Source: an uncultured Sphingomonas sp.
GTDB taxonomy: Bacteria > Pseudomonadota > Alphaproteobacteria > Sphingomonadales > Sphingomonadaceae
Direction: 5' to 3'
DNA length: 64,000 bases
NCBI GenBank assembly: GCA_913776255.1
Contig: CAJYLV010000022.1
Span: 1 to 64,000 of the forward strand
Positions 36,633 to 45,782 of this stretch are shown piece after piece; position 1 is the first letter of the stretch, and each line of letters starts with the position of its first letter. The notes beneath the pieces are model-generated. The model was not told where the DNA came from, made no database searches, and worked only from the letters and a program-made list of their open reading frames with translations. The translations under genes were made by a program, and so were the position numbers.

Positions 36633-38120
36633 CTAGAAGCCGGCGTAATCCGAGAAGCGCGTGATCGTCGGGTCGAACTTCAGCACCACCTTGCCGGTCG
36701 CGCCGTGGCGCTGCTTGGCGACGATCAGCTCGGCGAGGCCGTAGACGCGCTCCATATCGGCGGCCCAGCGCGCGTGATCCTCGAACACCTTGGCTTCGTC
36801 GCCTTCCATCGGGCGCTTCGGCTCGCGCTGCGCGGTGTAATAATCCTCGCGGAACACGAACCACACCATGTCGGCGTCCTGCTCGATCGACCCCGATTCG
36901 CGCAGGTCCGAGAGCATCGGGCGCTTGTCCTCGCGGCTTTCGACCGCACGGCTGAGCTGCGACAGCGCGAGCACGGGAACGTTCATGTCCTTGGCCAAGG
37001 TCTTCAACCCGCGGGAAATCTCCGAGATTTCCTGCACGCGGTTGCCGTCGCCCTTGCCCGAACCGGTCAGCAGCTGGAGATAGTCGACGACCACCAGCCC
37101 GATCTCGTTGTTGTGCCGCCGCTGGAGCCGGCGGACGCGGGTGTGGAGCGAGGCGATCGTCAGGCCGCCGGTGTCGTCGATGAAGAAGGGCAGCGTCTCC
37201 AGCTCGGCCGCCGCCGCCGCGAGCTGCTCGAACTCGGCCTTGCTGATCTTGCCCATGCGCAGCGCCTCGGAGCTGATCCGCGACTGTTCGGCGAGGATAC
37301 GCGTCGCGAGCTGGTCGGCGCTCATTTCGAGGCTGAAGAACGCGACCTTCGCGCCGACCGACTTGGACGGCGGGATGCCGTCGCGCATGTCGCGCATCCA
37401 GCGTTGCGCGGCGTTGAAGGCGATGTTGGTGGCCAGCGACGTCTTGCCCATGCCGGGGCGGCCGGCGAGGATCATCAAGTCGGAATGGTGCATGCCGCCG
37501 ATCTTGGCGTTGACGGTGTCGAGCCCGGTGGTGACGCCGCTGAGATTCCCGCCCCAGTTGAGCGCCTTCTCTGCCATCTTGACCGCCATCGTGCTGGCCT
37601 GCGCGAAGCTCTTGACGCTGTTCTCGGCCCCGCCGTCGGCGGCGACGCGGTACAATTCCTCCTCGGCGGCCTCGATCTGCGCGCGCGGGTTGACCTCCTC
37701 GCTGGTGTCCATCGCGCGGTCGACCATCGAATGGCCGACCGAGACGAGCGTGCGCAGCATCGCGAGATCGTAGATCTGCGTCGCGAACTGCCGCGCGCCG
37801 ATCAGCCCCGCGCCGGAGCCGGTCAGGCTGGCGAGATAGGCGACCCCGCCCAGCTCCTTCATCCCCTCGTCCGCCTCGAACATCGGGCGCAGCGTGACGG
37901 GGGTGGCGAGCATGTCCTGCGACCGCAGCGACTTGATCGCCGCGAAGATCCGGCCGTGGACGGGTTCGTAGAAGTGCATCGGCTCCAGCCGGTCGACGAT
38001 GTCGTCGGCCAGCCGGTTGTCGATCATCATCGCGCCGAGCATCGCGGCCTCCGCCTCGACGTTGCGGGGCAGATGGACGGGTTCGGCCGAAGCCGGTTGC
38101 GGGAATGCCAGAGTCGCCAT
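36633..38120 (-). CDS. dnaB: Replicative DNA helicase
   Basis: A 495-residue DnaB. Hexameric helicase that unwinds the replication fork. N-terminal domain (VHLPRNVEAEAAMLGAMMID), linker, then the RecA-like core with Walker A LAGRPGMGKTSLATN, AFFSLEMSADQLATRI, Walker B VVVDYLQLLTGSG and DLRESGSIEQDADMVWFV. The start is the ATG at 38120; the 742-aa track ORF extends upstream over the UPF0262 gene. No intein or insertion seen. Confidence 0.96.
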   Translation of the reverse strand: MATLAFPQPASAEPVHLPRNVEAEAAMLGAMMIDNRLADDIVDRLEPMHFYEPVHGRIFAAIKSLRSQDMLATPVTLRPMFEADEGMKELGGVAYLASLTGSGAGLIGARQFATQIYDLAMLRTLVSVGHSMVDRAMDTSEEVNPRAQIEAAEEELYRVAADGGAENSVKSFAQASTMAVKMAEKALNWGGNLSGVTTGLDTVNAKIGGMHHSDLMILAGRPGMGKTSLATNIAFNAAQRWMRDMRDGIPPSKSVGAKVAFFSLEMSADQLATRILAEQSRISSEALRMGKISKAEFEQLAAAAAELETLPFFIDDTGGLTIASLHTRVRRLQRRHNNEIGLVVVDYLQLLTGSGKGDGNRVQEISEISRGLKTLAKDMNVPVLALSQLSRAVESREDKRPMLSDLRESGSIEQDADMVWFVFREDYYTAQREPKRPMEGDEAKVFEDHARWAADMERVYGLAELIVAKQRHGATGKVVLKFDPTITRFSDYAGF

Positions 38121-38204
38121 TTCCCCGGCTATAGCCGATCTGGCCGCGTCGCATAACCGGGATCGGCGTTGTCGCGCCGCGACTTCGGCTTTAACGGGAC
38201 ACGG

Positions 38205-38687
38205 ATGGCCGATCCGCGGATCATCGACATCGAACTCGACGAGCGCACGATCCTGTGGCGCTCGGCCGATATCGAGCAGGAACGGCGGATCGCAATCTTC
38301 GACCTGATCGAGGACAATCACTTCGCGCCGCAACGCGAAGCGCCCGACGGCTATGCCGGGCCGTACCGCGTCAAGCTGGGCGTCGAGGAAGGGCGGCTGG
38401 CGATCCAGATCGCGCGCGAGGACGGCACGCCGCTGGAGACTTTGGTGCTGGGGCTGGCGCGCTTCCGGCGGCCGATCCGCGACTATTTCGCTATTTGCGA
38501 TAGTTACTTCCAGGCGATCCGCCAGTCGACGCCGGCGCAGATCGAGACGGTCGACATGGCGCGGCGCGGCATCCACAACGACGCCGCCGAGCTGCTGCGC
38601 GAGCGGCTGGACGGCAAGATCCATATCGATTTCGACACGGCGCGGCGGCTGTTCACGCTCATCTGCGTCCTGCACATCAAGGCTTGA
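38205..38687 (+). CDS. UPF0262 family protein
   Basis: A 160-residue protein of UPF0262, a family restricted mostly to alphaproteobacteria (RIIDIELDERTILWRS; VLGLARFRRPIRDYFAICDSYFQAIR; ARRGIHNDAAELLRERLDGKI). Function unknown. The ATG at 38205 follows CGGGACACGG. Divergent from dnaB with an 84-bp gap; followed 10 bp later by the GH25 gene. Confidence 0.88.
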   Translation: MADPRIIDIELDERTILWRSADIEQERRIAIFDLIEDNHFAPQREAPDGYAGPYRVKLGVEEGRLAIQIAREDGTPLETLVLGLARFRRPIRDYFAICDSYFQAIRQSTPAQIETVDMARRGIHNDAAELLRERLDGKIHIDFDTARRLFTLICVLHIKA

Positions 38688-38697
38688 GTTACGGAAT

Positions 38698-39393
38698 ATG
38701 TGGGGTTTGGGACGGCTCGTGCTGGTTCTGGCCGCGTTGGCGCTGGCCGGCGTGGCGGGGTGGCGGCTCGCGGTGCGCTGGGCGCCGGGGGGCGAAAAAT
38801 ACCCGATGCAGGGCGTCGACGTGTCCGAAAATACCGGCACGATCGTGTGGCCGGTGCTCAAGGGTGCGTCGGGCGCCCGCTTCGGCTATGCGGTGGCGAC
38901 GGTCGGTGCCACGACCCGCGACCGCAACTTCCAGGCGAACTGGGACGCGATGGCGAAGGTCGGACTGAAGCGCGGCGCGGTGCACGTCTTCTCCTTCTGC
39001 CAGTCGCCGCGCGTGCAGGGCGACGTGTTCAACACCGTCGTGCCGCGCGACCTGAAGGCGCTGCCGGCCGCGATCACGTTCGACTATGACGACGCCTGCC
39101 CCGACCGGCCGGAGCGCGCCGCGCTGATTGCGGGCGTGCGCGCGATGATCGAGCGGATCGAGGCGCATATGGGAAAGCCGGTGGTGCTGCGCATCTCCGA
39201 GGACGTCGAGGACGATTACCGGCTGACCGAGGCGTTCGACCGCAAATGGTGGGCGATGGGCAATTTCCTCAAGCCAGGCTATGGCGCGCGGCCGTGGGCG
39301 GTGTGGCGCGCCAGCGACATGCGCGGCGTCGACGGGGTCGACGGCCCGGTGGATTGGGATGTGGCGACGGAAGGAGCCTTCGAGGATGAATGA
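38698..39393 (+). CDS. Membrane-anchored GH25-like lysozyme
   Basis: A 231-residue protein with one N-terminal membrane helix (LVLVLAALALAGVAGWRLAV), uncleaved-looking, then a GH25 fold (MQGVDVSENTGTIVWPVLKGASGARFGYAVATVG). It is expected to cleave peptidoglycan glycan strands in the periplasm. The first catalytic Asp is in GVDVSEN (Asp41). Where GH25 usually has D-x-E, this reads FDYDD (Asp129-Tyr130-Asp131), so the general acid would be Asp not Glu; activity may be altered. Overlaps the cytidine deaminase gene by 8 bp. Confidence 0.8.
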   Translation: MWGLGRLVLVLAALALAGVAGWRLAVRWAPGGEKYPMQGVDVSENTGTIVWPVLKGASGARFGYAVATVGATTRDRNFQANWDAMAKVGLKRGAVHVFSFCQSPRVQGDVFNTVVPRDLKALPAAITFDYDDACPDRPERAALIAGVRAMIERIEAHMGKPVVLRISEDVEDDYRLTEAFDRKWWAMGNFLKPGYGARPWAVWRASDMRGVDGVDGPVDWDVATEGAFEDE

Positions 39394-39832
39394 CGCACCC
39401 CGGCTGATCGCCGCCGCGCGCGATGCGGCGCGCCATGCCCATGCGCCTTATTCGCGCTTCGCGGTCGGCGCGGCGGTGCTGCTGACTGACGGCAGCATCG
39501 TGACCGGCGCGAATGTTGAGAATGCCAGCTACGGCCTGTCGCTGTGCGCCGAGACGGTGGCGATCGCGACCGTCTCCGCACAAGGGCGGTTGCGCGAGGT
39601 GGTCGCGGTGGGGGTGATCGGCGGCGCGATGGATGCCGGGGGGGGCGCGCGCGGCGACGAACCGGTGCGGCCGTGCGGGCGGTGCCGGCAGGTGCTCAAC
39701 GAGGCGGCGCAGCTCGGCGGGCGCGACCTGGCGGTGCATTGCGCGGGTGCCGAGGGGGAAAGGGTGGCGAGCTACCGGCTAAGCGAACTGCTGCCCGATG
39801 CGTTCGGGCCGGGGGATCTGGGGATTTCGTGA
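39386..39832 (+). CDS. cdd: Cytidine deaminase
   Basis: A 148-residue tetrameric-type cytidine deaminase. It converts cytidine/deoxycytidine to uridine. Zinc motif: CAETVAI (Cys and catalytic Glu) and PCGRCRQVL. VGAAVLLTDGSIVTGANVENASYG is the family opening. The ATG at 39386 lies inside the GH25 3' end with GGAGCCTTCGAGG upstream. NupC at 17.4 kb could supply nucleosides. Confidence 0.93.
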   Translation: MNDAPRLIAAARDAARHAHAPYSRFAVGAAVLLTDGSIVTGANVENASYGLSLCAETVAIATVSAQGRLREVVAVGVIGGAMDAGGGARGDEPVRPCGRCRQVLNEAAQLGGRDLAVHCAGAEGERVASYRLSELLPDAFGPGDLGIS

Positions 39833-39945
39833 TTCCCGGCAGGTGATTTCTTGCTTCCTTTTCCGGGCGCGGGGGGAGGAGAAGCGGGATCCCGGGTCGA
39901 GCCCGGGATGACGGCAGGGGTTGAGCGGGCGGCAGCCCCGGAAAC

Positions 39946-40079
39946 CGTCGCCCCTGCGGAGGCAGGGGCCTATCGCTGTATCGTCCGGGCGGAATGGCTG
40001 ACACAGGCGCCGTCGCCCCTGTGACCAACCGCCCGGCAAAATAGACAGACATGGGCCCCTGCCTGCGCAGGGGCGACGG
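39946..40079. repeat. Structured intergenic repeat, family A copy 3
   Basis: Outer arms CGTCGCCCCTGCGGAGGCAG and CTGCCTGCGCAGGGGCGACG, internal TATCGTCCGG and GACACA. The 431-bp gap 39833-40263 between convergent cdd and tRNA-Leu holds two A copies and a partial C-type inverted repeat (about 39880-39913), no gene. Confidence 0.85.
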
Positions 40080-40113
40080 TATTTTGGGGTGCGCCTCCGA
40101 CCCTGCCAAGCGT

Positions 40114-40246
40114 CGTCGCCCCTGCGGAGGCAGGGGCCTATGGCTGCATCGTCCGGATGGAGTGGCTGACACAGGCGCCGCCGCTCCTGTGACCAACCAC
40201 CCGGCAAAATAGACAGACATGGGCCCCTGCCTGCGCAGGGGCGACC
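40114..40246. repeat. Structured intergenic repeat, family A copy 4
   Basis: Nearly identical to copy 3, in tandem and 34 bp after it; shares TGACACAGGCGCCG and AAAATAGACAGACATGGGCC. Confidence 0.85.
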
Positions 40247-40263
40247 GGCGTTTTGATTTGGGG

Positions 40264-40347
40264 TGGTGCGGGCGGTCGGACTCGAACCGACATGTATTGC
40301 TACGGCAGATTTTGAGTCTGCTGCGTCTACCATTTCGCCACGCCCGC
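40264..40347 (-). tRNA. tRNA-Leu (anticodon CAA)
   Basis: Minus strand: acceptor GCGGGCG/CGCCCGC, anticodon stem-loop GCAGACTCAAAATCTGC with anticodon CAA, a class II variable arm (CGTAGCAATACATG), T-arm GGTTCGAGTCC, discriminator A and encoded CCA. Confidence 0.96.
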
Positions 40348-40456
40348 AGCGTGCGACCGGCGGCGCTATAGGGCAGCAATTCGCCGCTGGCTAGCTGTCG
40401 CCGTCTTGACCCATCACCCGCTTAGGCGTCATCGCACATCGCCATAGGAGAGCTGC

Positions 40457-42385
<1,929 letters not shown>

Positions 42386-42414
42386 AAGCCGGGCAGCTGC
42401 CAGTAGCTTACTTT

Positions 42415-42522
42415 CGTCATCCCGAACCCGATCCGCGATCTCTCTTCTTCACCCAACCGCAAGGGAAGAAGCGGACTCCGGAACAATACTTTCCTGAGCC
42501 TGTCGAAGGGTCCGGGGCGACA
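42415..42522. repeat. Intergenic repeat, family C copy 3 (diverged)
   Basis: CGTCATCCCGAACCCGATCC...GAAGAAGCGGACTCCGGAAC..TCCGGGGCGAC. The 316-bp gap 42386-42701 between acs and purU holds this and a family B copy, and no gene. Confidence 0.5.
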
Positions 42523-42581
42523 ATGAAAGTTGGTGCAAAACAGTAACTAGAGTGTGATGACGTAAAATTGAATATACGGTC

Positions 42582-42658
42582 CGTCATTGCGAGCGTAGCG
42601 AAGCAATCTAGGGCGTCATGGTCCGGCCCTGGATTGCTTCGCTACGCTCGCAATGACG
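42582..42658. repeat. Palindromic repeat, family B copy 5
   Basis: CGTCATTGCGAGCGTAGCG...CGCTACGCTCGCAATGACG between acs and purU. Confidence 0.85.
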
Positions 42659-42701
42659 GATCAAATTGACATCATTATGCTCTAAAACGCAAGGGCGGAC
42701 G

Positions 42702-43550
42702 ATGGACGATCTGTACGTACTGCGGCTGTCGTGCCGCAACCGGCCGGGACTGGTGGCGCGCGTCGCCACCTTCCTCGCCGAGCGCGGCGGCGACATCGTG
42801 GATGCGCAGCAATTCGACGACCGGCTGAACGAGCGCTTCTTCATGCGCGTCGTGTTCGCGCTGCCCGGCGCCGACGTGGCGGCGCTGCGCGACGCCTTCG
42901 CGCCGGTCGCGAGCGCGATCGGCGCCGACTGGACGCTCCACCCGAAGGCGCGGCTGCCGCGCGTGCTGTTGATGGTGTCGAAGTTCGACCATTGCCTCGG
43001 CGACCTGCTCTATCGCCAGCAAATCGGCGAGCTGCCGATGGCGGTGGTCGGCGTGGTCGGCAACCATCCGCGCGACGCGCTGACCGTCGATGTCGGCGCG
43101 GTGCCGTTCCACCATCTGCCGGTCACGCGCGACACCAAGCCCGCGCAGGAGGCGGCGGTGCGCGAACTGGTCGAGCAGACGGACGCGGAGCTGGTGGTGC
43201 TCGCGCGCTACATGCAGGTGCTGTCCGACGAGATGGCGGCGTGGCTGACGGGGCGCTGCATCAACATCCACCACAGCTTCCTGCCCGGCTTCAAGGGCGC
43301 GAAACCCTATCATCAGGCGCACGAGCGCGGAGTGAAGATGATCGGCGCGACCGCGCATTACGTCACCGCCGATCTCGACGAGGGGCCGATCATCGTGCAG
43401 GACGTCGAGCCGATCGGCCATGCCGACACGCCCGACGATCTGGTCCGCAAGGGCCGCGACATCGAACGCCGCGTGCTCGCCGAGGCGGTGCGGCTGCACC
43501 TCGATGGGCGGGTGCTGCTGAACGGCGGGCGCACGGTGGTTTTTCGCTAG
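42702..43550 (+). CDS. purU: Formyltetrahydrofolate deformylase
   Basis: A 282-residue PurU: N-terminal ACT domain ([29 protein letters not shown]), then a formyltransferase-like hydrolase domain. It hydrolyses 10-formyl-THF to formate and THF. The Asn-His-Asp catalytic set is in [15 protein letters not shown] and [13 protein letters not shown]. The ATG at 42702 is chosen because the 12 earlier track codons fall after a repeat and lack a ribosome site; GGGCGGACG lies upstream. Confidence 0.92.
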   Translation: MDDLYVLRLSCRNRPGLVARVATFLAERGGDIVDAQQFDDRLNERFFMRVVFALPGADVAALRDAFAPVASAIGADWTLHPKARLPRVLLMVSKFDHCLGDLLYRQQIGELPMAVVGVVGNHPRDALTVDVGAVPFHHLPVTRDTKPAQEAAVRELVEQTDAELVVLARYMQVLSDEMAAWLTGRCINIHHSFLPGFKGAKPYHQAHERGVKMIGATAHYVTADLDEGPIIVQDVEPIGHADTPDDLVRKGRDIERRVLAEAVRLHLDGRVLLNGGRTVVFR

Positions 43551-43574
43551 CGGCGGGGGGTGACAGCGCCGCGA

Positions 43575-43588
43575 CGTTAGCGCTATCT
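43575..43588 (+). promoter_or_regulatory. LacI-type operator (site 3)
   Basis: CGTTAGCGCTATCT, with a perfect 8-bp core palindrome TAGCGCTA. It lies in the 62-bp gap between purU and GH43, 25 bp ahead of the GH43 ATG. Similar to the sites in the GH67 locus 40 kb away. Confidence 0.65.
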
Positions 43589-43612
43589 TGCCGCAAAATG
43601 CGGGAGAGAGCG

Positions 43613-44587
43613 ATGGGCGGGTTTCGGCGGGTGGCGTGCGCCATCGGGGCATTGGCGATGCTGGCGGGGGCGAGCGACGCGCCCGGATCGAACCCGATCA
43701 TCCGCGACAAGTTCACCGCCGATCCCGCGCCGCTGGTCGTCGGCGACCGGCTGTACCTGTATGTCGGGCACGACGAAGCGCAGCGCGACGAAATGTTCAA
43801 CATGAAGGAATGGCTGGTCTACTCGACCACCGACCTCAAACACTGGACCGATCACGGCGCGATCATGAAGGTCGCCGACTTCACATGGGCGAAGGCCGAC
43901 GCCTGGGCGTCGCAGGTCATCCAGAAGAACGGCAAATTCTATTTCTACGCCGCGGTCGAGCACGACAAGACCCACCCCGGCAAGGCGATCGCGGTGGCGG
44001 TGTCCGAGACGCCGACCGGGCCGTTCCGCGATGCCAAGGGCGCGGCGCTGATCACCAACGAGATGACGCCGAAGGGCACGCACAGCTGGGAAGACATCGA
44101 CCCAACCGTGCTGACCGACGATGACGGGACGACGTGGATCGCCTGGGGCAACCGGCAATGTTATATTGCGAAGCTCAAGCCCAACATGATCGAGATCGAC
44201 GGCCCGATCACCGAGATCACCCCGCCGCATTTCGAGGAAGGGCCGTGGCTGCACAAGCGCGGCAAGCTCTACTACCTGACCTATGCCTCGCTCGACCGCA
44301 GCAAGCATCGCGACGAGAAGATATCCTATTCCACCGCGCCGTCGATCACGGGGCCGTGGACCTATCGCGGCGAGCTGACCGGATCGGGCAAGTACAGCTT
44401 CACGATCCACCCCGGCATCGTCGAGTATAAGAAGAACTGGTATCTGTTCCTGCACAATGCGACGGTGGCGATCGGCGATCTGAACGGCGCGATCGGGCGG
44501 CGCGCGGTGACGGTCGAGCATCTCTACTACAATCCCGACGGCACGATGAAGCCGGTGGTACAGACCGAGGCCGGCGTGTCGCGCTAG
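43613..44587 (+). CDS. Glycoside hydrolase family 43, secreted
   Basis: A 324-residue five-bladed beta-propeller enzyme with signal peptide (GFRRVACAIGALAMLAGASDA). GH43 enzymes hydrolyse xylan/arabinan with alpha-L-arabinofuranosidase or beta-xylosidase activity. The carboxylates are visible: base in DKFTADPAPLVVGDRLYLY, pKa modulator in SWEDIDPTVLTDDDGTTWIAWG, and acid in HFEEGPWLHKRG. Start at ATG 43613 behind CGGGAGAGAG; the track's 618-aa ORF comes from the wrong upstream frame. Precedes an esterase by 53 bp. Confidence 0.88.
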   Translation: MGGFRRVACAIGALAMLAGASDAPGSNPIIRDKFTADPAPLVVGDRLYLYVGHDEAQRDEMFNMKEWLVYSTTDLKHWTDHGAIMKVADFTWAKADAWASQVIQKNGKFYFYAAVEHDKTHPGKAIAVAVSETPTGPFRDAKGAALITNEMTPKGTHSWEDIDPTVLTDDDGTTWIAWGNRQCYIAKLKPNMIEIDGPITEITPPHFEEGPWLHKRGKLYYLTYASLDRSKHRDEKISYSTAPSITGPWTYRGELTGSGKYSFTIHPGIVEYKKNWYLFLHNATVAIGDLNGAIGRRAVTVEHLYYNPDGTMKPVVQTEAGVSR

Positions 44588-44608
44588 GCGCGTCGTCGTC
44601 GGCAGAAA

Positions 44609-44622
44609 TGATAACGATAACA
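44609..44622 (+). promoter_or_regulatory. LacI-type operator (site 4)
   Basis: TGATAACGATAACA; differs from site 2 at only two positions. It lies 18 bp ahead of the alpha/beta-hydrolase ATG. Confidence 0.5.
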
Positions 44623-44640
44623 CAGATGGAGGGAATGATG

Positions 44641-45570
44641 ATGACGGCAAAGGCCCGGTCGCTGGCGCTGCTTGGCGCGATCGCGCTCGGCACGCTCGCG
44701 ATGCCGGCGACGGCGCAGCAGGACAAGATGACGCCGATCGCGACCCCGGCGCAGCCGGATGCGATCACGCTCGACACCGGGCCGTTGCCCGATGCGCCCA
44801 ACAAGGAAGCGTGGCACCGCCAATATGGCAGCACCTTCACGCGCAACGTGACGGTGGCGACGCTGACCCCGTTCCTCCCCGCCCCCGGCACCGCGACCGG
44901 CGCGGCGGTGGTGGTGGCGCCCGGCGGCGGGTTCCGCACATTGTCGATGGAGAATGAGGGCTGGGATGTCGCCAAGGCGCTCGCCAGGCGCGGCGTCGCC
45001 GCGTTCGTGCTCAAATACCGGCTGAACCAGACCCCCGCCGACATGCCGGGGTTCGAGAAGTCGATGGCGGAGATCTTCGGCGGCGCCGCGCCGCGCCCGC
45101 GCGTCGATCCGACCGCGATGACCGCGCGGCTCGGCCCGCAGATCGCCGATGCGCGCGCCGCCTTCGCGCTGATCCGGCGCCGCGCCGCGGAGTGGAAGGT
45201 CGACCCCGACCGGATCGGGATGATCGGCTTCTCGGCCGGCGCGATGCTGACGATGGCGACGACGCTCGCCGGGCAGGACGCCAAGCCGGCCTTCGTCGCC
45301 GACATCTACGGCCCGCTCGGCGCGGTCGACGTCCCCGCCGATGCGCCACCGCTGTTCATCGCGCTGGCGGCGGACGATCCGTTCTTCGCCAATGACGGCA
45401 TCGGGCTGGTCGACAAATGGCGCGCGGCGAAGCGGCCGGTCGAGTTCCACCTCTACGAACAGGGCGGGCACGGCTTCGGCATGTACCAGAAGCCGACGAC
45501 CAGCACCGGGTGGTTCGACTCCTACGTCCGCTGGCTGGGGATGCACGGGCTGCTGGCGAAGAAGAAGTAA
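44641..45570 (+). CDS. Secreted alpha/beta-hydrolase, probable carbohydrate acetylesterase
   Basis: A 309-residue exported hydrolase (signal MTAKARSLALLGAIALGTLAMPATAQ). Oxyanion motif VVAPGGGFRTLSMENEG, nucleophile elbow IGMIGFSAGAMLTM, Asp region LAADDPFF and His in GGHGFGM fit the acetyl-xylan-esterase-like group often next to GH43. Substrate inferred: O-acetyl groups on xylo-oligosaccharides. Three ATGs in a row (44635, 44638, 44641); GGAGGGA best serves 44641. A LacI-type operator precedes it and the stop is followed by a family A repeat. Confidence 0.82.
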   Translation: MTAKARSLALLGAIALGTLAMPATAQQDKMTPIATPAQPDAITLDTGPLPDAPNKEAWHRQYGSTFTRNVTVATLTPFLPAPGTATGAAVVVAPGGGFRTLSMENEGWDVAKALARRGVAAFVLKYRLNQTPADMPGFEKSMAEIFGGAAPRPRVDPTAMTARLGPQIADARAAFALIRRRAAEWKVDPDRIGMIGFSAGAMLTMATTLAGQDAKPAFVADIYGPLGAVDVPADAPPLFIALAADDPFFANDGIGLVDKWRAAKRPVEFHLYEQGGHGFGMYQKPTTSTGWFDSYVRWLGMHGLLAKKK

Positions 45571-45580
45571 GCGCGACCGC

Positions 45581-45713
45581 CGTCGCCCCTGCGCAGGCAG
45601 GGGCCTATGTCTGTATCGTCGCGCAGACGGTCCGACACAGCAGCCAGCCAACATGTGTCAGAGGTCTCGACAAACGCGACAGTCATGGGCCCCTGCCTTC
45701 GCAGGGGCGACGG
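45581..45713. repeat. Structured intergenic repeat, family A copy 5
   Basis: Outer arms CGTCGCCCCTGCGCAGGCAG / CTGCCTTCGCAGGGGCGACG, inner pair GACACA/TGTGTC. Sits between the convergent esterase and TonB receptor genes. Confidence 0.85.
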
Positions 45714-45782
45714 TTTCGGTGGCGAGTGGACGATGACCCGGCCGCCGGTATCGCCCCTGCCCTCGAAGGGGCGACGTGGCCG

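Noticed and set aside
39946-40246. Tandem repeats considered as a CRISPR array
   Set aside because: Only two 133-bp units in tandem, palindromic, no regular short spacers and no cas genes.
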